DNA of 64,000 nucleotides, taken from Isoetes taiwanensis (taxonomy: Eukaryota; Streptophyta; Lycopodiopsida; Isoetales; Isoetaceae). Below are positions 35,650 through 47,220 of this stretch, piece after piece. Where the stretch lies: the NCBI GenBank assembly GCA_021234155.1, contig JAJEKV010000044.1, positions 9,396,777-9,460,776 of the forward strand. Reading direction: 5' to 3'. The position numbers were made by a program, and so were the translations under genes. The notes under the pieces are model-generated. The model was not told the origin of the DNA. It ran no database searches and saw nothing but the letters and a program-made list of their open reading frames with translations. The first letter of the stretch is position 1, and each line of letters opens with the position of its first letter.

Positions 35650-37470
35650 TAGTGAGGGATCGCGACAGCCCGGTGATTAACTTTGAGCTAAGCTGGTATG
35701 TTGTTTGAAGAATGCATGCTTAGTTATCGGGGCTTGTAAAATATCCATGTTTTAAAAGAATGTACGGATATGTGCTATAGATATTTTGAAGCATATTATC
35801 TTGGAGTGCCTCTTTTGGCGGGGGTTCAAGTCCCCTTTCTTGCATGATTATTTCGATTCCTTATATGTTGACTCCACGCCAATGGTTTATAAATCTTATG
35901 GTGGCGTGGAAATGGCAATTTGAGCCCCATCATGGAGTCAGCGAATGGTCGAAATGCTCTGGGAGGAATAATAAAAGGAATATTAGAGTGATCAATGGTC
36001 AAGAATGGCGATAAGAAAGAATGAAGCGATAGAGCGGTCATTGCTAGTGTTGATAGTAACTTAGTCTCAATTCTTGAATTATAAAGGTTATGTAATACTT
36101 TGAGAGTTTTTGGAACAATTTGCTACTTAAAGTCTACAAAGGTACTATGCATCATGATTCTGAGCCAACTTAAAAAAGTAATAATATGTGTGTGACGATT
36201 GGGCCGGTGGCACCGGCTAAGCCTTTAAATCAGCTCGTTTTTCCCCTTTATTTGAATTTAAACCTTTGATCAAATGTAAGATTTAGGCAGCAAATTCATG
36301 CGATTCAAAGTGACTAGCCATTTCATTTGACCCGGACCTATCGCCTACACGGTCTCGAGGAGATCTGCCCATTGCTTGGCGTTGATATAAGTGATTCAAA
36401 ACACCCATCAAGAATCGATTGGTCGAACAAGCATGCAAGAATGGTAAAAAACCTTGAATAAAATTTACTCTTCTTTTGGCAAGGATGGGCGAATTTTTTG
36501 GCGAATTTTCTTTCTTTGTTGTGCATCTATGATGCGGGGGTCGATTTTACGAGGTTAAACCCATTTCTTTGTTATGACAAAATTAAGAACTTTTAGACAT
36601 GGATTGGAACAAATAATGTCGCCTCGGCTCTCTCTTTTTGATACAATCATCATTTATTGGGGCGGGCGAGAACAAAAACTAGGTATTAACTTCGACGATC
36701 CATCAAGATCTTATCATCATTAAAGTGGCCCGTTTGGTGCTCTAAAGGCTCGGCTTGTTCTTGAAGATTTGGACCCGAGCACTAACCCGATATGTGTTGC
36801 ATAAAGAAAGACCATCACGAGGGAAGGTCGAGCTTTTTGGATCTTCCGGATCTTGATGCATTTTATTTGGGTGCGAGAAACGCGTTCGTCCTTGCCTACT
36901 GGCATGGTGGAAGTTAGATTGGAGTAAGGGATTATCTATGTACCTTTAGGCAATGCCATAATTGATGCAATAAGGAAGATGGATTGACAGCCTGAATCCA
37001 GCTGCTCTTGGATGCCAGGGGAATGAAATCAAAGCTATCTCACAGAAAGGCCATGGCAGCAGAGGATAATTTCAGGTTAATCCGTCGTAAGTGCGGTCTG
37101 GGGCTAGCGTTTACGCGTCGACATAAGGAGAGATTGGCCAGGTGTCAACCAAAGAAAATTTTGGCGTCAAACAAATTCATATCAAACAGAAAAGCAACAT
37201 CTATTATATATGAGTGATAATAATTCAGGGCTTGCTTGCAGCCGAAGAAAGTGACACCCAAAATATTCACACATGTTGGGCTCGCCTAAGGCAGAACCCA
37301 GAAAAATTAGCTATGGAAAAAATAAAAATTCAAAATTGGATGTATGATTATATATGGTTTGATAAGATAGCATCGAGTTTCTAAGATGTTCCCGTTACAT
37401 TGCTCATCCATATAATATCACATGTGATTTATTATGGTCATTTACACACAATTCTTCGTTTTAACTTTTT
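35650..37470. other. No gene recognised
   Basis: Short ORFs without motifs on both strands. GGCGGGGGTTCAAGTCCCC near 35817-35835 resembles a tRNA T-arm, but no tRNA cloverleaf can be built around it. Confidence 0.45.
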
Positions 37471-37550
37471 AGAAGGAAGGAAGGAAGGAAGGAAGTATAT
37501 TTTAACGTCCACGGAGACCAACTGGCCTATGAGACGGTTTTACAATATAG
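37471..37550 (-). mobile_element. Isolated LINE 3' tail with CTTC microsatellite
   Basis: The minus strand reads TTGGTCTCCGTGGACGTTAAAA followed by TATA and a CTTC/CCTT array (GAAG on the plus strand, 37472-37495). It shares the conserved 3' end of the LINE finishing at 11530. No coding remnant adjoins it. Confidence 0.7.
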
Positions 37551-38064
37551 CGGAAAGTTTCCAAACACAAAATAAAACCATAGAAACCCTGTACAATGTG
37601 TCTCTACCCTTGTAGTTGGGAGGCCCCCTATTTAGGCTCAAATTCCTGTCTTTGTGAGGGACTCCCACGGCGGTGGAGACTTGCGAGAATGTAGGGCATA
37701 AAGGCGTGCCACCATTGGCAAAGCCGCCCAGTTGGTGAATTACTATCTACGAGGCATCACGAGATCGGCATGGCTACTCGGATGTGTGCATATCTTTGAG
37801 CATTCAGAGCATGGTGTTCATCTTCTACTATCTGCATGTGACAGAACTGGCATAATGAGGGCATGGGAGGATGGAGGCGGGAGTGCGGATGGAGGCGCGG
37901 GGAATCCCGGCCCTCCATCCCGTACCCTCCATCCATCCACCCGGACTTGTCTCCAATTGAGATGGGTGGGACCCATCCTTATTGCAGTTATAGCTCTTCA
38001 TTTCTTGGTGGAAATGTGTGCCTTCAGATACTGGTGGTGGGGTTTAGAGAAGAGTGCACCTCAT
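37551..38064. other. No gene recognised
   Basis: An open stretch at 37732-38082 (116 residues) contains a G/P-rich middle and a hydrophobic end, and it runs into the TIR element. There is no family match that I recognise, and it is probably not a gene. Confidence 0.35.
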
Positions 38065-38798
38065 GCCCTTTTTCCACACTAGTCGCAAAATATGGCCGTC
38101 ATATACAATATAAGACACTATTTGTGACTCCAGGGCTAAAAATGAGACACGCAAATTTAAACTTACTTTTCCATTGCATGGTGTGTCTTATTTTTAGTTA
38201 TTTTTAGTTATATATTCAAATAAGACTAGTTTTTTTTTTTTTTTTTTTTAAGAATGTCAGACTTTACTAATAGCACTCCATCATAATACATAACACAATG
38301 CAGAGACAGGAATAAAAAACCCAGTGGACAATCAGATCCAAGAGCAGGGCCACCCATCTAAGCATGACAATATAATGCAGTTCACACTATTCTCCTCTCC
38401 TACAAAGAGAAGAATAATATATAATCATATTTATAGAAAAATTACTTTAACCAGGTCGAACTTCCACATCCATAGAATCATTAACAGCAACTTGATCTGC
38501 TCCCTGGTGTCTCAATGCCACTGAATCAGGGACATCCACTATAACAATCGTAGCAGATACTGGAGCTACAGAGTGAACTAACGCATTCAAATAAGACTAG
38601 GTGTCTTATTTTACGGCAGGGGAAATCCCCCGGAATAAAATAAGACTCCATTTTGGTATCCAAACCTATTCCGAACCTAAATAAGACATGTCTTATTTTT
38701 ATAGTGGAAAAGTGACTTATTTTGAAGACAATAGGTGGCCAAATATCATTGGATAAAATATGTGACTTTTAGAGATAAGACTACCGTGGAAAAAGGGC
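38065..38798. mobile_element. TIR (MITE-like) element interrupted by a retrocopy
   Basis: Ends read GCCCTTTTTCCACACTAGTC (from 38065) and the inverse of GCCCTTTTTCCACGGTAGTC (ending 38798). Inside, AATAAGACA/TGTCTTATTT words recur in both orientations on both sides, a foldback tendency. Removing the 355-bp retrocopy and one target duplication leaves about 363 bp. The flanks CCTCATG and CCTCAATG are similar but not identical, so the target duplication is unresolved. Confidence 0.75.
38230..38584 (-). pseudogene. 5'-truncated processed retrocopy of an unidentified mRNA
   Basis: The minus-strand insert is flanked by an exact 16-bp duplication, ATTCAAATAAGACTAG (38214-38229 and 38585-38600), and ends in 20 A residues (T run 38230-38249). 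Its first part is open for about 45 codons and ends at TAA near 38454; it reads ...VIVDVPDSVALRHQGADQ... and ends DVEVRPG. About 200 bases of AT-rich 3' UTR follow. These are the marks of LINE-mediated retroposition of a polyadenylated host mRNA. I do not recognise the parent protein. Confidence 0.85.
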
Positions 38799-39651
38799 CT
38801 CAATGTGTCACCAACAATCCCCAGGTATGGGATCGTGGGTCTCTCACCAAATTTCTGACCCCAAATATAACCTGGCTTGAAGAAAGATCCAGCCCGTTCT
38901 AGAATTCTATAGCGAACCCACAAAGGCATGCTATAGGATTTCTAAGAGAGGAGTGTTAAGAACTTTCTCCATTGATTTAAAAATTGATGCTTCTTCTATT
39001 GCAACAATGATATGCATGTGCTGCAATTTGCAAACAAGAAAGGTTCTAGAACTTCCTCTATTGCAATTGCATACTAGGGATACACGTCCTGCACTAGCCA
39101 ACAAAACAACAGCTAGAAATACTTCTAGTCGAACCACCATTCAGATGGGCGAAACATGATATAATATTATTCTAGTCATGTGCAAGTATACACACTCATG
39201 ACCATGACGTAATGCAACTCAAGAAAATGATAAAATATATGATGGTGAGAATATAACCAATTGTCACGTTTCAACCAGAATATAAAAGCCTATTAGTTTG
39301 AAAACATGTTAGCACAAATGTTTTATAGGTTCAACCAGGGATACAAAAGGACAAAACGAATCAACGCAACATAATAAAGTTGGTCTGAAGTCCTGCCGTG
39401 ATTGATGGTAAAATATCATGATGTGTCCCACATAGCTGACAAAGGTAAACAGTTTATCTCCATTTAACTTCTGGCGCACTGAAGCTGAAGTTATAGACTC
39501 AATATTCTAGAAGCAAGGCCAGCTTACCTACAACTGTTTTATGGTACAGCCTAGTAAAAGAATGTCAAAAATAAGGGGCCTCAATGTTGACAATTCTAAG
39601 AATTTTCCATAGTTCATAGTTGATAGCTTTCTTCTCAAATCTGAGGCATCG
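38799..39651. other. Upstream region of the ARM-repeat gene; no other gene
   Basis: AT-rich, with short ORFs lacking motifs on both strands (38931-39140 minus and 38953-39159 plus overlap). It should contain the promoter and 5' UTR of the gene at 39652, but no TATA box stands out clearly enough to mark. Confidence 0.4.
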
Positions 39652-41943
39652 ATGGAGGGAAAGAGCTTTGATCCCCAGCAGGTCGACCTTGAAGCAAACA
39701 TAACTGCTCTTTTCCAGCATGAGTCACTGCTCGTAACCTCGCAAACTCCCCAGAGTCGTTCTGCCCCTCAATTTGAAGCAGTGGATCCATCTTCCAAAAA
39801 CATGCAACCTGAAGATAAAAAATACCAAGCTCCTGGGCAAAAGCTCACTTTGCTTGCAGTCAGACTGGTGGTTCTCCAAAAAATAGCAAGTGCTTTTGGA
39901 AAATTAGCCTTCATTTGGGCCACTGTAGTCCTGATAGGAGGAATGGGAGGTGATTTACAGTTTATAGATTTCTGGGGCATCAATGGATTGCTTTTGACAG
40001 AGGGCATAAGAATTTTTAGCAGACGCAAAGAGGCCATGCTCAAGCATGCTACAACTCAGATGTCATCCTTGTGGGGCGATATACGCTTGCTTCTTCGCCA
40101 TCTGGAGGTGCTATCTGCTTTGGTCAGTATTGCATTCTCTCTGCTTAGACTGATTCAACATAATTTTAATGGTGAGGTTAAGATGCAAAATCTGGCCAAT
40201 GCTGCATATTTATTCTATGCAATGATCCTTGTTGAAGCATCCATCTTTTTGATAGAGAGGTCTTACTGGACATATATGATCTCTTGGCAAAAACTGTTCC
40301 AAGATGTTACTGCAGAGAGGAAACTAAAACCAAATCACTTCAAAATGGTGGAGGAGTTCTTTTATGAAGTTTACAATGATTGTCTTAATGGGAATACGTT
40401 TGCAGGTCTGGACAAGGACCTAGTTGAATTTTCCATAAAAAAGCTTCAATCTGATGATGCAAAAGAACAGCAAGGAGGTGTGGTTATTCTGAAAATATTT
40501 GTGGAAGAGAAAGATAAACTATATGCAAAAAGTCTAAGTAAAATAAGCAGCACACCTGGTGCACTGGAGAACCTGTTGGTGATGATTACTAGGAAGGATA
40601 AAAAGGGAAGGGAGGTGAGAAGGGCTGCAGCCCGGATTGTAAAGGAGCTTACGGATCATTTCAGTGATTACTACTTTAGAATTGCATCAACAGCAGGGGC
40701 TGTAGAGGGTGTTATTTCTTTGCTTTCAGATGATGGCTTTGGCAATGATCCAACCTCCATGGCAGTGGCCATTGAGCTTAAGGTCTTGGGGCTCGACATA
40801 CTTCTACAACTTTCAAAAGATCCTAAGAACTGTTTGAACATTGGACGATCAAGGGGCCTCAATGTACAACTAGTATCCTTCATAAAAGAGCACTGTCCAG
40901 GGGATTGTCAAAAGGATTGTCAGGAATGTGACATAATTCTGAAATCTTTAGAGCTACTAAAAGCTATTGCTTCCACACCTGAAGATGCGGGTGTTTGTCT
41001 AAGAAAGGATATTGGTAAAACTTCTTTTGTTCGCAGGAATCTTCAAGCGATTCTAGAGCATCATCCAAAACTACAAAGTTATGCCATAGACCTGCTAACT
41101 AGTTTGGCACTGGATGATGAAATCAGGGAACGGATTGGCAACTTGGGTGAAATAGTACCGGTTCTCAAATACCTGTTCTTGCAAGGTTCAGAAAAAGAAG
41201 AGTTGGATGTCGCCATTAAAGCTGGGGAAGCACTTGATCTTCTTGCTCTTTGCAGCCCTAACAGCAAGCAAATTTTAGGGCATGGACCTTATCAGGAGGA
41301 ACATAATGACGAATCTCTGGATGATATTATCAAGCAGTTAAATAAGCCTAAATTGAGAATTCCTGCAGCAAAAATCTTAAGACGCGTATATGAACATGCA
41401 ACTGATTTGCAACAGAAAAAAATATCAGCAACGTTACCTTCTGCATTAGAAACAGCCATGCAGCATAATATGGCTCTAGAGTTAGAGAAAGCCATGAAAC
41501 GCAGGGCAACAGAGATGGAGATGGAGCAAGAAGCAGCGCTAGGTCTGGCAGCTAAAGTAATAGAATATATGTCCGAAACAGAGTTTGAAGCAGTATTTCA
41601 GGAAAACAAAGAAGAATTTACCAATTTTGCCATGAAGTTGATTAGAAAACCGGCACCTTCAGCAGAAGGGCTTCCCATGATGAGACGCTATGCGGTGGAA
41701 TTTGCCAATGGTCTTGCGCAGAAAAATGAATGGTTTGCGAGGAGCTTGAAAGACAAGGGCATCATCCTAGGACTACAAAAAATGCGAAAGACTGTTACAA
41801 CCCTAGAGGATTATTATCAAGCATTCAGTGGAAGCATGCGATTTATCCCACATCCCCAGCCCCTAAGAGAAGTAATCGATCGCGCGCTTGATTGCTTAAT
41901 ATTCCCTAAGCGCGATCTATTTGACTCTATCTATTTGAGCTAA
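39652..41943 (+). CDS. Membrane-anchored ARM-repeat protein (763 aa)
   Basis: A single uninterrupted ORF starting ATGGAGGGA. Residues 1-65 are polar. Four hydrophobic segments follow at about 83-100, 104-120, 153-170 and 182-202. Together with FWGINGLLLTEGIRIFSRR they match a plant-specific group of uncharacterised ARM-repeat membrane proteins, which have a similar FW-LxEGxRIFSRSxE stretch (from memory of the group, no search run). From about 230 to 640 the chain is helical with ARM-like repeats (EQQGGVVILKIF, REVRRAAARIVKEL, GAVEGVISLLSDD, IPAAKILRRVYEH). A charged segment of about 480-620 and a basic C-terminus complete it. Likely an integral endomembrane or plasma-membrane protein with a cytosolic repeat domain for protein binding; the actual function is unknown. 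It looks intact. Confidence 0.9.
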   Translation: MEGKSFDPQQVDLEANITALFQHESLLVTSQTPQSRSAPQFEAVDPSSKNMQPEDKKYQAPGQKLTLLAVRLVVLQKIASAFGKLAFIWATVVLIGGMGGDLQFIDFWGINGLLLTEGIRIFSRRKEAMLKHATTQMSSLWGDIRLLLRHLEVLSALVSIAFSLLRLIQHNFNGEVKMQNLANAAYLFYAMILVEASIFLIERSYWTYMISWQKLFQDVTAERKLKPNHFKMVEEFFYEVYNDCLNGNTFAGLDKDLVEFSIKKLQSDDAKEQQGGVVILKIFVEEKDKLYAKSLSKISSTPGALENLLVMITRKDKKGREVRRAAARIVKELTDHFSDYYFRIASTAGAVEGVISLLSDDGFGNDPTSMAVAIELKVLGLDILLQLSKDPKNCLNIGRSRGLNVQLVSFIKEHCPGDCQKDCQECDIILKSLELLKAIASTPEDAGVCLRKDIGKTSFVRRNLQAILEHHPKLQSYAIDLLTSLALDDEIRERIGNLGEIVPVLKYLFLQGSEKEELDVAIKAGEALDLLALCSPNSKQILGHGPYQEEHNDESLDDIIKQLNKPKLRIPAAKILRRVYEHATDLQQKKISATLPSALETAMQHNMALELEKAMKRRATEMEMEQEAALGLAAKVIEYMSETEFEAVFQENKEEFTNFAMKLIRKPAPSAEGLPMMRRYAVEFANGLAQKNEWFARSLKDKGIILGLQKMRKTVTTLEDYYQAFSGSMRFIPHPQPLREVIDRALDCLIFPKRDLFDSIYLS

Positions 41944-42002
41944 ATTGCACAATACAAGAAATTTATCGTGGCCGCCAAGGCCGCCACGAACATTTCTTTT
42001 GT

Positions 42003-42145
42003 TCCAAATCTGTGAGATTGGACCCACTATTAACGTCGAGTTTGTTATAGTAATGGATTTATCTCTGTTTTGATGTCTTTAGATCCAAATCTGTGAGGTT
42101 GGACCCACTATTAACGTCCAGTTTATTATAATAATGGATTTATCC
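42003..42145. repeat. Tandem duplication, 81-bp period
   Basis: TCCAAATCTGTGAGRTTGGA with the following ACCCACTATTAACGTC...TAATGGATTTATC occurs at 42003-42064 and 42084-42145 with a few substitutions. It lies in the 3' flank of the ARM-repeat gene and may be within its 3' UTR. Confidence 0.85.
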
Positions 42146-43210
42146 CTATTCGAAACGGTGTGAGACACACTTGGTGTCAAAGATAACCTTTATCTCTCCT
42201 AAAAGTGGACTATAAGGGATTGCATGATGTAATGTAAAAACACCATTGCACTTCTAAGTTTTTCTAAGAATCTGGCATAAAAGAATCGGCGCAGAAGAAG
42301 CTGGCGCTGAAGGATTGCCCAATAAAATTTCTGGAACCCCATCCCCAGCTGAAGCCCACCACAGGAAGACATTCCGCATTTTGGCACCTCTCGGTTCGAG
42401 GTTTGAGCAATAAGGACAAGCCTGGCTTGGCTATGGCAGGGCTGAACTTCGCCTAATTGGAGCAGGTCGGATTGCTTGCAGGGGAAGAACGAGGCATCTC
42501 TGGGTTTTTTCTTTTTTCTTGAATTTGGAAATGCGATATAAGCATACGTGTCGACCCCACGTCTGTCCTCAGCCCAGAAATATTAGACTTCAATTTTTTT
42601 AAGAACAAAATACACTGCTTTACATAGGTAGTGATAGGTCACCATCATTGTATATTGTATTGGGTTTTCATAAAAGACCATTAGGCCTAAGGCACAATCT
42701 ACACATATCACAACATATATAAAGCACACTCATTTTTTGTTTGAGGCTAACATTTTCGTCTCAAAAAAACCTGAGCACAACACGTGTACTTAGAAAAATA
42801 ACAAAAATTAAAAAAATCCCAAAATTCTTGCACGACCTTCCCCTTTCTTGCTCTTCAAGCAATCCGTGACGGTCGCCAGATCTCTGTGCCACTTCTCTGT
42901 GCCTTGCCACAAAAGAGGGCCGCGAGCATCCAAGCTTCTTCAATGGAGCTTACTTTGGGGCTTATCTGCTCAAAAACTAGGAGTGACGGGCTTTAGTTTA
43001 ACAACATGAAGCCTATCCATAAAGAAGTCTACAACAATAGCTCGATCCGGTAAGTAATGCATCTATTTCTTGCTACATCTTTTCGAATAGATTTTATCAA
43101 AGCCAATCCGCCGGAAGAATACATTCTCATCTTCTAGGCATTCTGCTTGACATTACCCTAAAACTAAGTTTTCGCGTCCAGTAGAGTTTCTTAAATTCTT
43201 AGGTTTTCTT
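42146..43210. other. No intact gene; one dispersed repeat and a candidate 5' exon
   Basis: AAAGACCATTAGGCCTAAGG followed by CACAATCTACAC (about 42675-42707) recurs at 45.97 kb and in part at 46.1 and 46.26 kb. CCG-GTAAGT near 43050 is a strong splice-donor match that could end a 5' UTR exon belonging to the remnant downstream. Confidence 0.4.
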
Positions 43211-44335
43211 GTGACTAAATTTAAGGAGCTCAGCTATGGCGACCATGGCCGGTCTTCTAACATCACTTTCAAATCCAGAAGCACGGATCATATCAGAGCA
43301 TCTGGAACTATCCACGGGTCCTGTAATGGTGTATATTTTCCTCTTTCCAAAATGTCATTTGATGCAAACAGAAGATTAACTATTAAGGCAGCAGAAGAAA
43401 ATACAGAGGATGAGGGTAGTGGCATATCTGAAACCTCTGAAGCAGATCTGGAAGCTTTAGAAGCCAGATTAGGTGTAAGAAGAAGACAGGAAACACGTAT
43501 TTCTCAATTCTGGTTCTAAATGCGGAGATAAGCCTAGTTTGAAGGAGGAATAGAAATGTGGCAAAAACTATATGTGGAAGTTCTAAGCACTCACAGTTTG
43601 ATGCCGAAGGATGGGCATCGCTCGACGAATCCATACTGCATCATTATGTATAATGGGCAGAGGCACAACAAGGGGAAGAAGAGCAGTTTTTAAATCAAGG
43701 GAAAGAGGCCATTGCAAACTTTGGCTTAAGCAGATGAGGCTAATGGCAAAGCTAAGAATGGAGAAAAAACTGCAAGTAAGATGAGCAAACATGGAGAGCA
43801 GTGAGCGTCCATTTTCTCTGCAAATTGAGAGCTCTGTAGAGGTAATCGATTAGATTCTATGGCTTTTTAATTTTCATAGTGATGGGTATGACTATTTGGA
43901 GGTTAACAAGAGGCGACCATTTGGATGCCCTGTTTTAATGGATTTGCTCAATAACGAATAAATCTGACTTCGAAATTGATGGACAATATAAGATATTGCA
44001 AGAGTGTTACATCACTTCATCTAGCTACGAAAGGAGAGCGCTGGCAAAACATGCTAAAGAATGGAGCTTTGGTTTCACCAAGTACTGCGTCTAAATCTTA
44101 CAGGTGCTTACATATAACATATCGCAGTTCTCAAAGCTTCTCAATTTACATCTTTGAAACATGTTGCATCGCAAATTGACTTTTAAATCCATTAGGAAAT
44201 TTATTGCCAGGAGATAGAAGCACGAGAACTACATTGCATTATGTTGCTAGTGCCAGATCTTCTGAAGCCATGAGAAAACTATTTGCATGGCATAAATCGG
44301 CAGCAAAGAGATTTATTTGGGTATATATCGAGATC
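43211..44335 (+). pseudogene. Candidate decayed gene with plastid-targeting-like N-terminus
   Basis: ATG at 43236 opens MATMAGLLTSLSNPEARII, a start typical of plastid transit peptides, but this frame closes at about 43379. The frame used at 43211-43519 instead gives ...RRLTIKAAEENTEDEGSG, which looks like the end of a transit peptide and the mature N-terminus, then SEADLEALEARLGVRRRQ (helical) and a stop. A one-base shift between the two frames would join them. Further on, an exon-like block (ASARSSEAMRKLFAWHKSA, about 44244-44300) is bounded by CCAG and GTATAT. I do not recognise the protein. It could also be a real gene with an unusual splice pattern. Confidence 0.35.
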
Positions 44336-44340
44336 TCTAT

Positions 44341-45950
44341 TTTTCATTAAAGCAATACCAAAGTTCTGCTTGAACTTAATGTTGGAATACAAGTATACTG
44401 CACATTTCATATCCCGAATTCCATATTACATACTCCCATTGTGCAACCCTTCTTAATCCAGACTCTGCCGAGCATTTGGTTCGGACGTGACCATGCAAGT
44501 TTATGCAAGTTTTAGATCCAAAAGCCAAAGGCTTGCTTGAAGCCGCTTTAGCTCAGGCGAAGACAGAAAAAATCAAAGTATGCACCAGTTCAGGACGAAT
44601 CAGGCAGCTCAAGTGATAATCAAGTTTACAAGTGATAATCAAGCTAGGGTCTTGAACTTTTATAGATCTTCTGATTTTCTGCCAAGTTCGTAGAAAGAAA
44701 TTTTTCTGACCCTTCGCATGAGTTTATGCGAAAGAGTGCTCATTGGAACAATAACAAGCATAGAAAACGAACTTGCAATGTGCATCTAGAGCAGGTGCGA
44801 AGAAGTGAGAATTAAGTCAAAGCTTTTGATGTTTAACGCTTAAAGCCATAGATTACTTTTTCTTGTTTTGATTTTTTGACAGCCCCATCCCAGTTGCATT
44901 GATTAATGGCTGAGGCAACAGAACACTTGTCGAATGTATAACTATCGGCTAACATCTGGCTGGAATGATGGATCAATGCTGCATCCATGGCGTAAAACTT
45001 GCTGATATATAGATAGTGGATGCGCAAGTCCTCCATGTCATGAGTGTGTATAGTTTTGTATCTCTGTATTTTCCTGTATTGTCTTCATTAAAAATTTGTC
45101 TTTGGATTAGCATTACGTTGCCCAAAGCTTTTGCATTGTTGGATGATCAAGAAATGCCATTGTTTTGCCATCCAAAAAGCTTATGACGACAAAATCTATA
45201 AGCCAAAATTTCCTAATGTTATATGTTCAACTGCACTTTATCTGAACTTTGTTTTGGACCTTTGTTAGTGGCTGCAGATACATCTATTATATGTGTGTTG
45301 CACATCGTTTACTTAACTTGGCCCTCTTTTCTTTGGCTTCTCCAATATCACGAAAGCATACTCAATTCTGGCGTAGCCATCTATATCCATGGTTCGGCTT
45401 GACAACTTTAGAGCAGAAGAGACTCATCCATGAGCAGATAATGCCCAATGCATGTGAAAAGCATATTAAGTGAGCATAGAGACATAGTTTGCTTTTTGAA
45501 CTGCATAAAAGGTTGTCGTGCAAGATTATGTATTAGTGCAAGAACCCATTTGCAAGCTACAAAAGATATACAATTATGTAGGTATGGCATATGTCTTGAT
45601 CTTTGTTAATGGTTTTTGCCACCACACATCACCAGAACATTTTGTAGTTCTTGGTTTTGTATTAATGCTAGACCATTGCATTTGATTAAAACACCATGCG
45701 ATGTTCTTTAGTATTTGTCTGAACATGATATGGTTAGACAGTGTAGAAACAACCCCTGATACAATAACATAAAATTCTCTCCTCATATTGTTGACAACTA
45801 GTAAGGATCCAATCATCAATACTCGAAAGAAAACCTTTTACACTCTTTCGGAATTATGAAATCATATTTTGCCCAGTGGGGAAATTTTTCAAGCTTGGCA
45901 TTGTGGAATGATGGAGCTGTGTGGCAAAGAGAAATGTTCTTGTATATATA
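44341..45950. other. No gene recognised
   Basis: Short motif-free ORFs on both strands (44833-45036 minus, 45249-45473 plus, 45574-45819 minus). Base composition is ordinary AT-rich intergenic. Confidence 0.45.
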
Positions 45951-45954
45951 ATTA

Positions 45955-46290
45955 GTATTGGGTCTTAAAAGACCATTAGGTCTAAGGCATAATCTACACA
46001 TGTACAATTCCATTTGATTCATTCTCTCTCTTCAGTGTCGTCATAGGGAGAGTTGTTTCGGAAAAATACATTCTCTCTCTTAAATGTCGTCATACAGTCA
46101 TATAGAGAGGTGGCCTAAAAGACCATTAGGTCTAGGGCACTAATTGTTTCGGAAAAATGAGTTGGTCAAAAGACCACTAGGAAAAAGATGGGAGAGTTGT
46201 TTTCAAAAAATAGGTGGGTTAAAAGACCACTAGAAAAAAGATAGGTGGGTTAAATGACCATTAGCTAAGGCACAATCTACACCAGTGTTG
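45955..46290. repeat. Cluster of RAAAAGACCATTAG repeats
   Basis: AAAAGACCAYTAGG-type words occur at about 45967, 46114, 46160 and 46219, with a further ACCATTAGCTAAGGCACAAT at 46256. Two copies of ACATTCTCTCTCTT-AATGTCGTCATA-like sequence lie near 46020-46100. The repeat is shared with 42.68 kb. Confidence 0.65.
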
Positions 46291-47220
46291 TTTACGTACC
46301 CGTATTTTATATTTACATACGTTCCGTACTTTCCTCACACTAATATACGTACTACACCTATAAGTTGACTGGTCAATTTGAGCGCTTGTTATTAATACCA
46401 TACTTAATGTATTAATATTGTATAGTACGTACGATACGTAATTAAAAAAAAAGTGTCCAAATGACATTAGAACAATATAATTAGTAAAATATGCATTAGA
46501 AAATATACAATATTATAATTATAGAATAGGAGTAAAAAAACACATTAGGAGACTTTAGACATCAAGGAAATTATGGATTATAGTTAAAATAAAATAAAAT
46601 AAATAAATAAATGAAAATCCAATCTTCTTGCAAATAAAAACCCAAAACCTCTGCATTTTCCTCCTCTTTCTTTTTACCCTAGCTGCCGAATCAGAACGGA
46701 GATGGAGATGTAGATCCACCTTTCTCCTTGTTTTGTCATGGCAAGGGGCAGACCTTCTCCTTAATACTTTAGTAGCTTGCATTCATGCCATGAAAGAAAT
46801 ACAGAGGTCAGCATTGATTAATAGCTTTGGATGCAACAAATGAGCAACAATAGCTTAAATTTATTTATTTATGGGTGTAGATTGCAAACTAGAATATGAC
46901 AATATATATAACTCTTAAATAGACATATTTTGGATTGAAAACTTTGAGAAATACTTAATTTTCTAGAGTAATATATTCTGGTTCGTTATTTAAAACTTCA
47001 AGTTCTTCATACTAGTTGTTATTGCAACTATTTCAATTGCAATACAAGAAATAATACTTTGAAAAAAATATAGGAAGTATACGTAAAGTATGTATTTTAC
47101 GTATTTAATAAGTATTTTATAATTCTAAAAACATATTTAAAGTACTTTTTAAATGAGAGGTATGCATACGGTATTAATATGTTAAGTACGTATAATACCC
47201 GTACCGTACTAAACGTACCT
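46291..47220. mobile_element. Candidate DNA element with ACGTAC-rich ends
   Basis: An AT-rich block of about 930 bp. Its left 170 bases (TTACGTACCCGTATTT, CATACGTTCCGTACT, AGTACGTACGATACG) and right 150 bases (AAGTACGTATAATACCCGTA, CCGTACTAAACGTACC) are packed with ACGTAC/GTACGG words in opposite orientations. No coding capacity. The inverted ends are imperfect and I see no target duplication, so this is a candidate only. Confidence 0.4.

Noticed and set aside
35815-35840. tRNA gene suggested by GGGGGTTCAAGTCCCC
   Set aside because: Only the B-box-like T-arm is present, without a matching A box or acceptor stem.
46555-46782. Minus-strand ORF with a hydrophobic end
   Set aside because: It lies in AT-rich candidate element DNA, and the hydrophobic part comes from poly(A/T)-rich codons.
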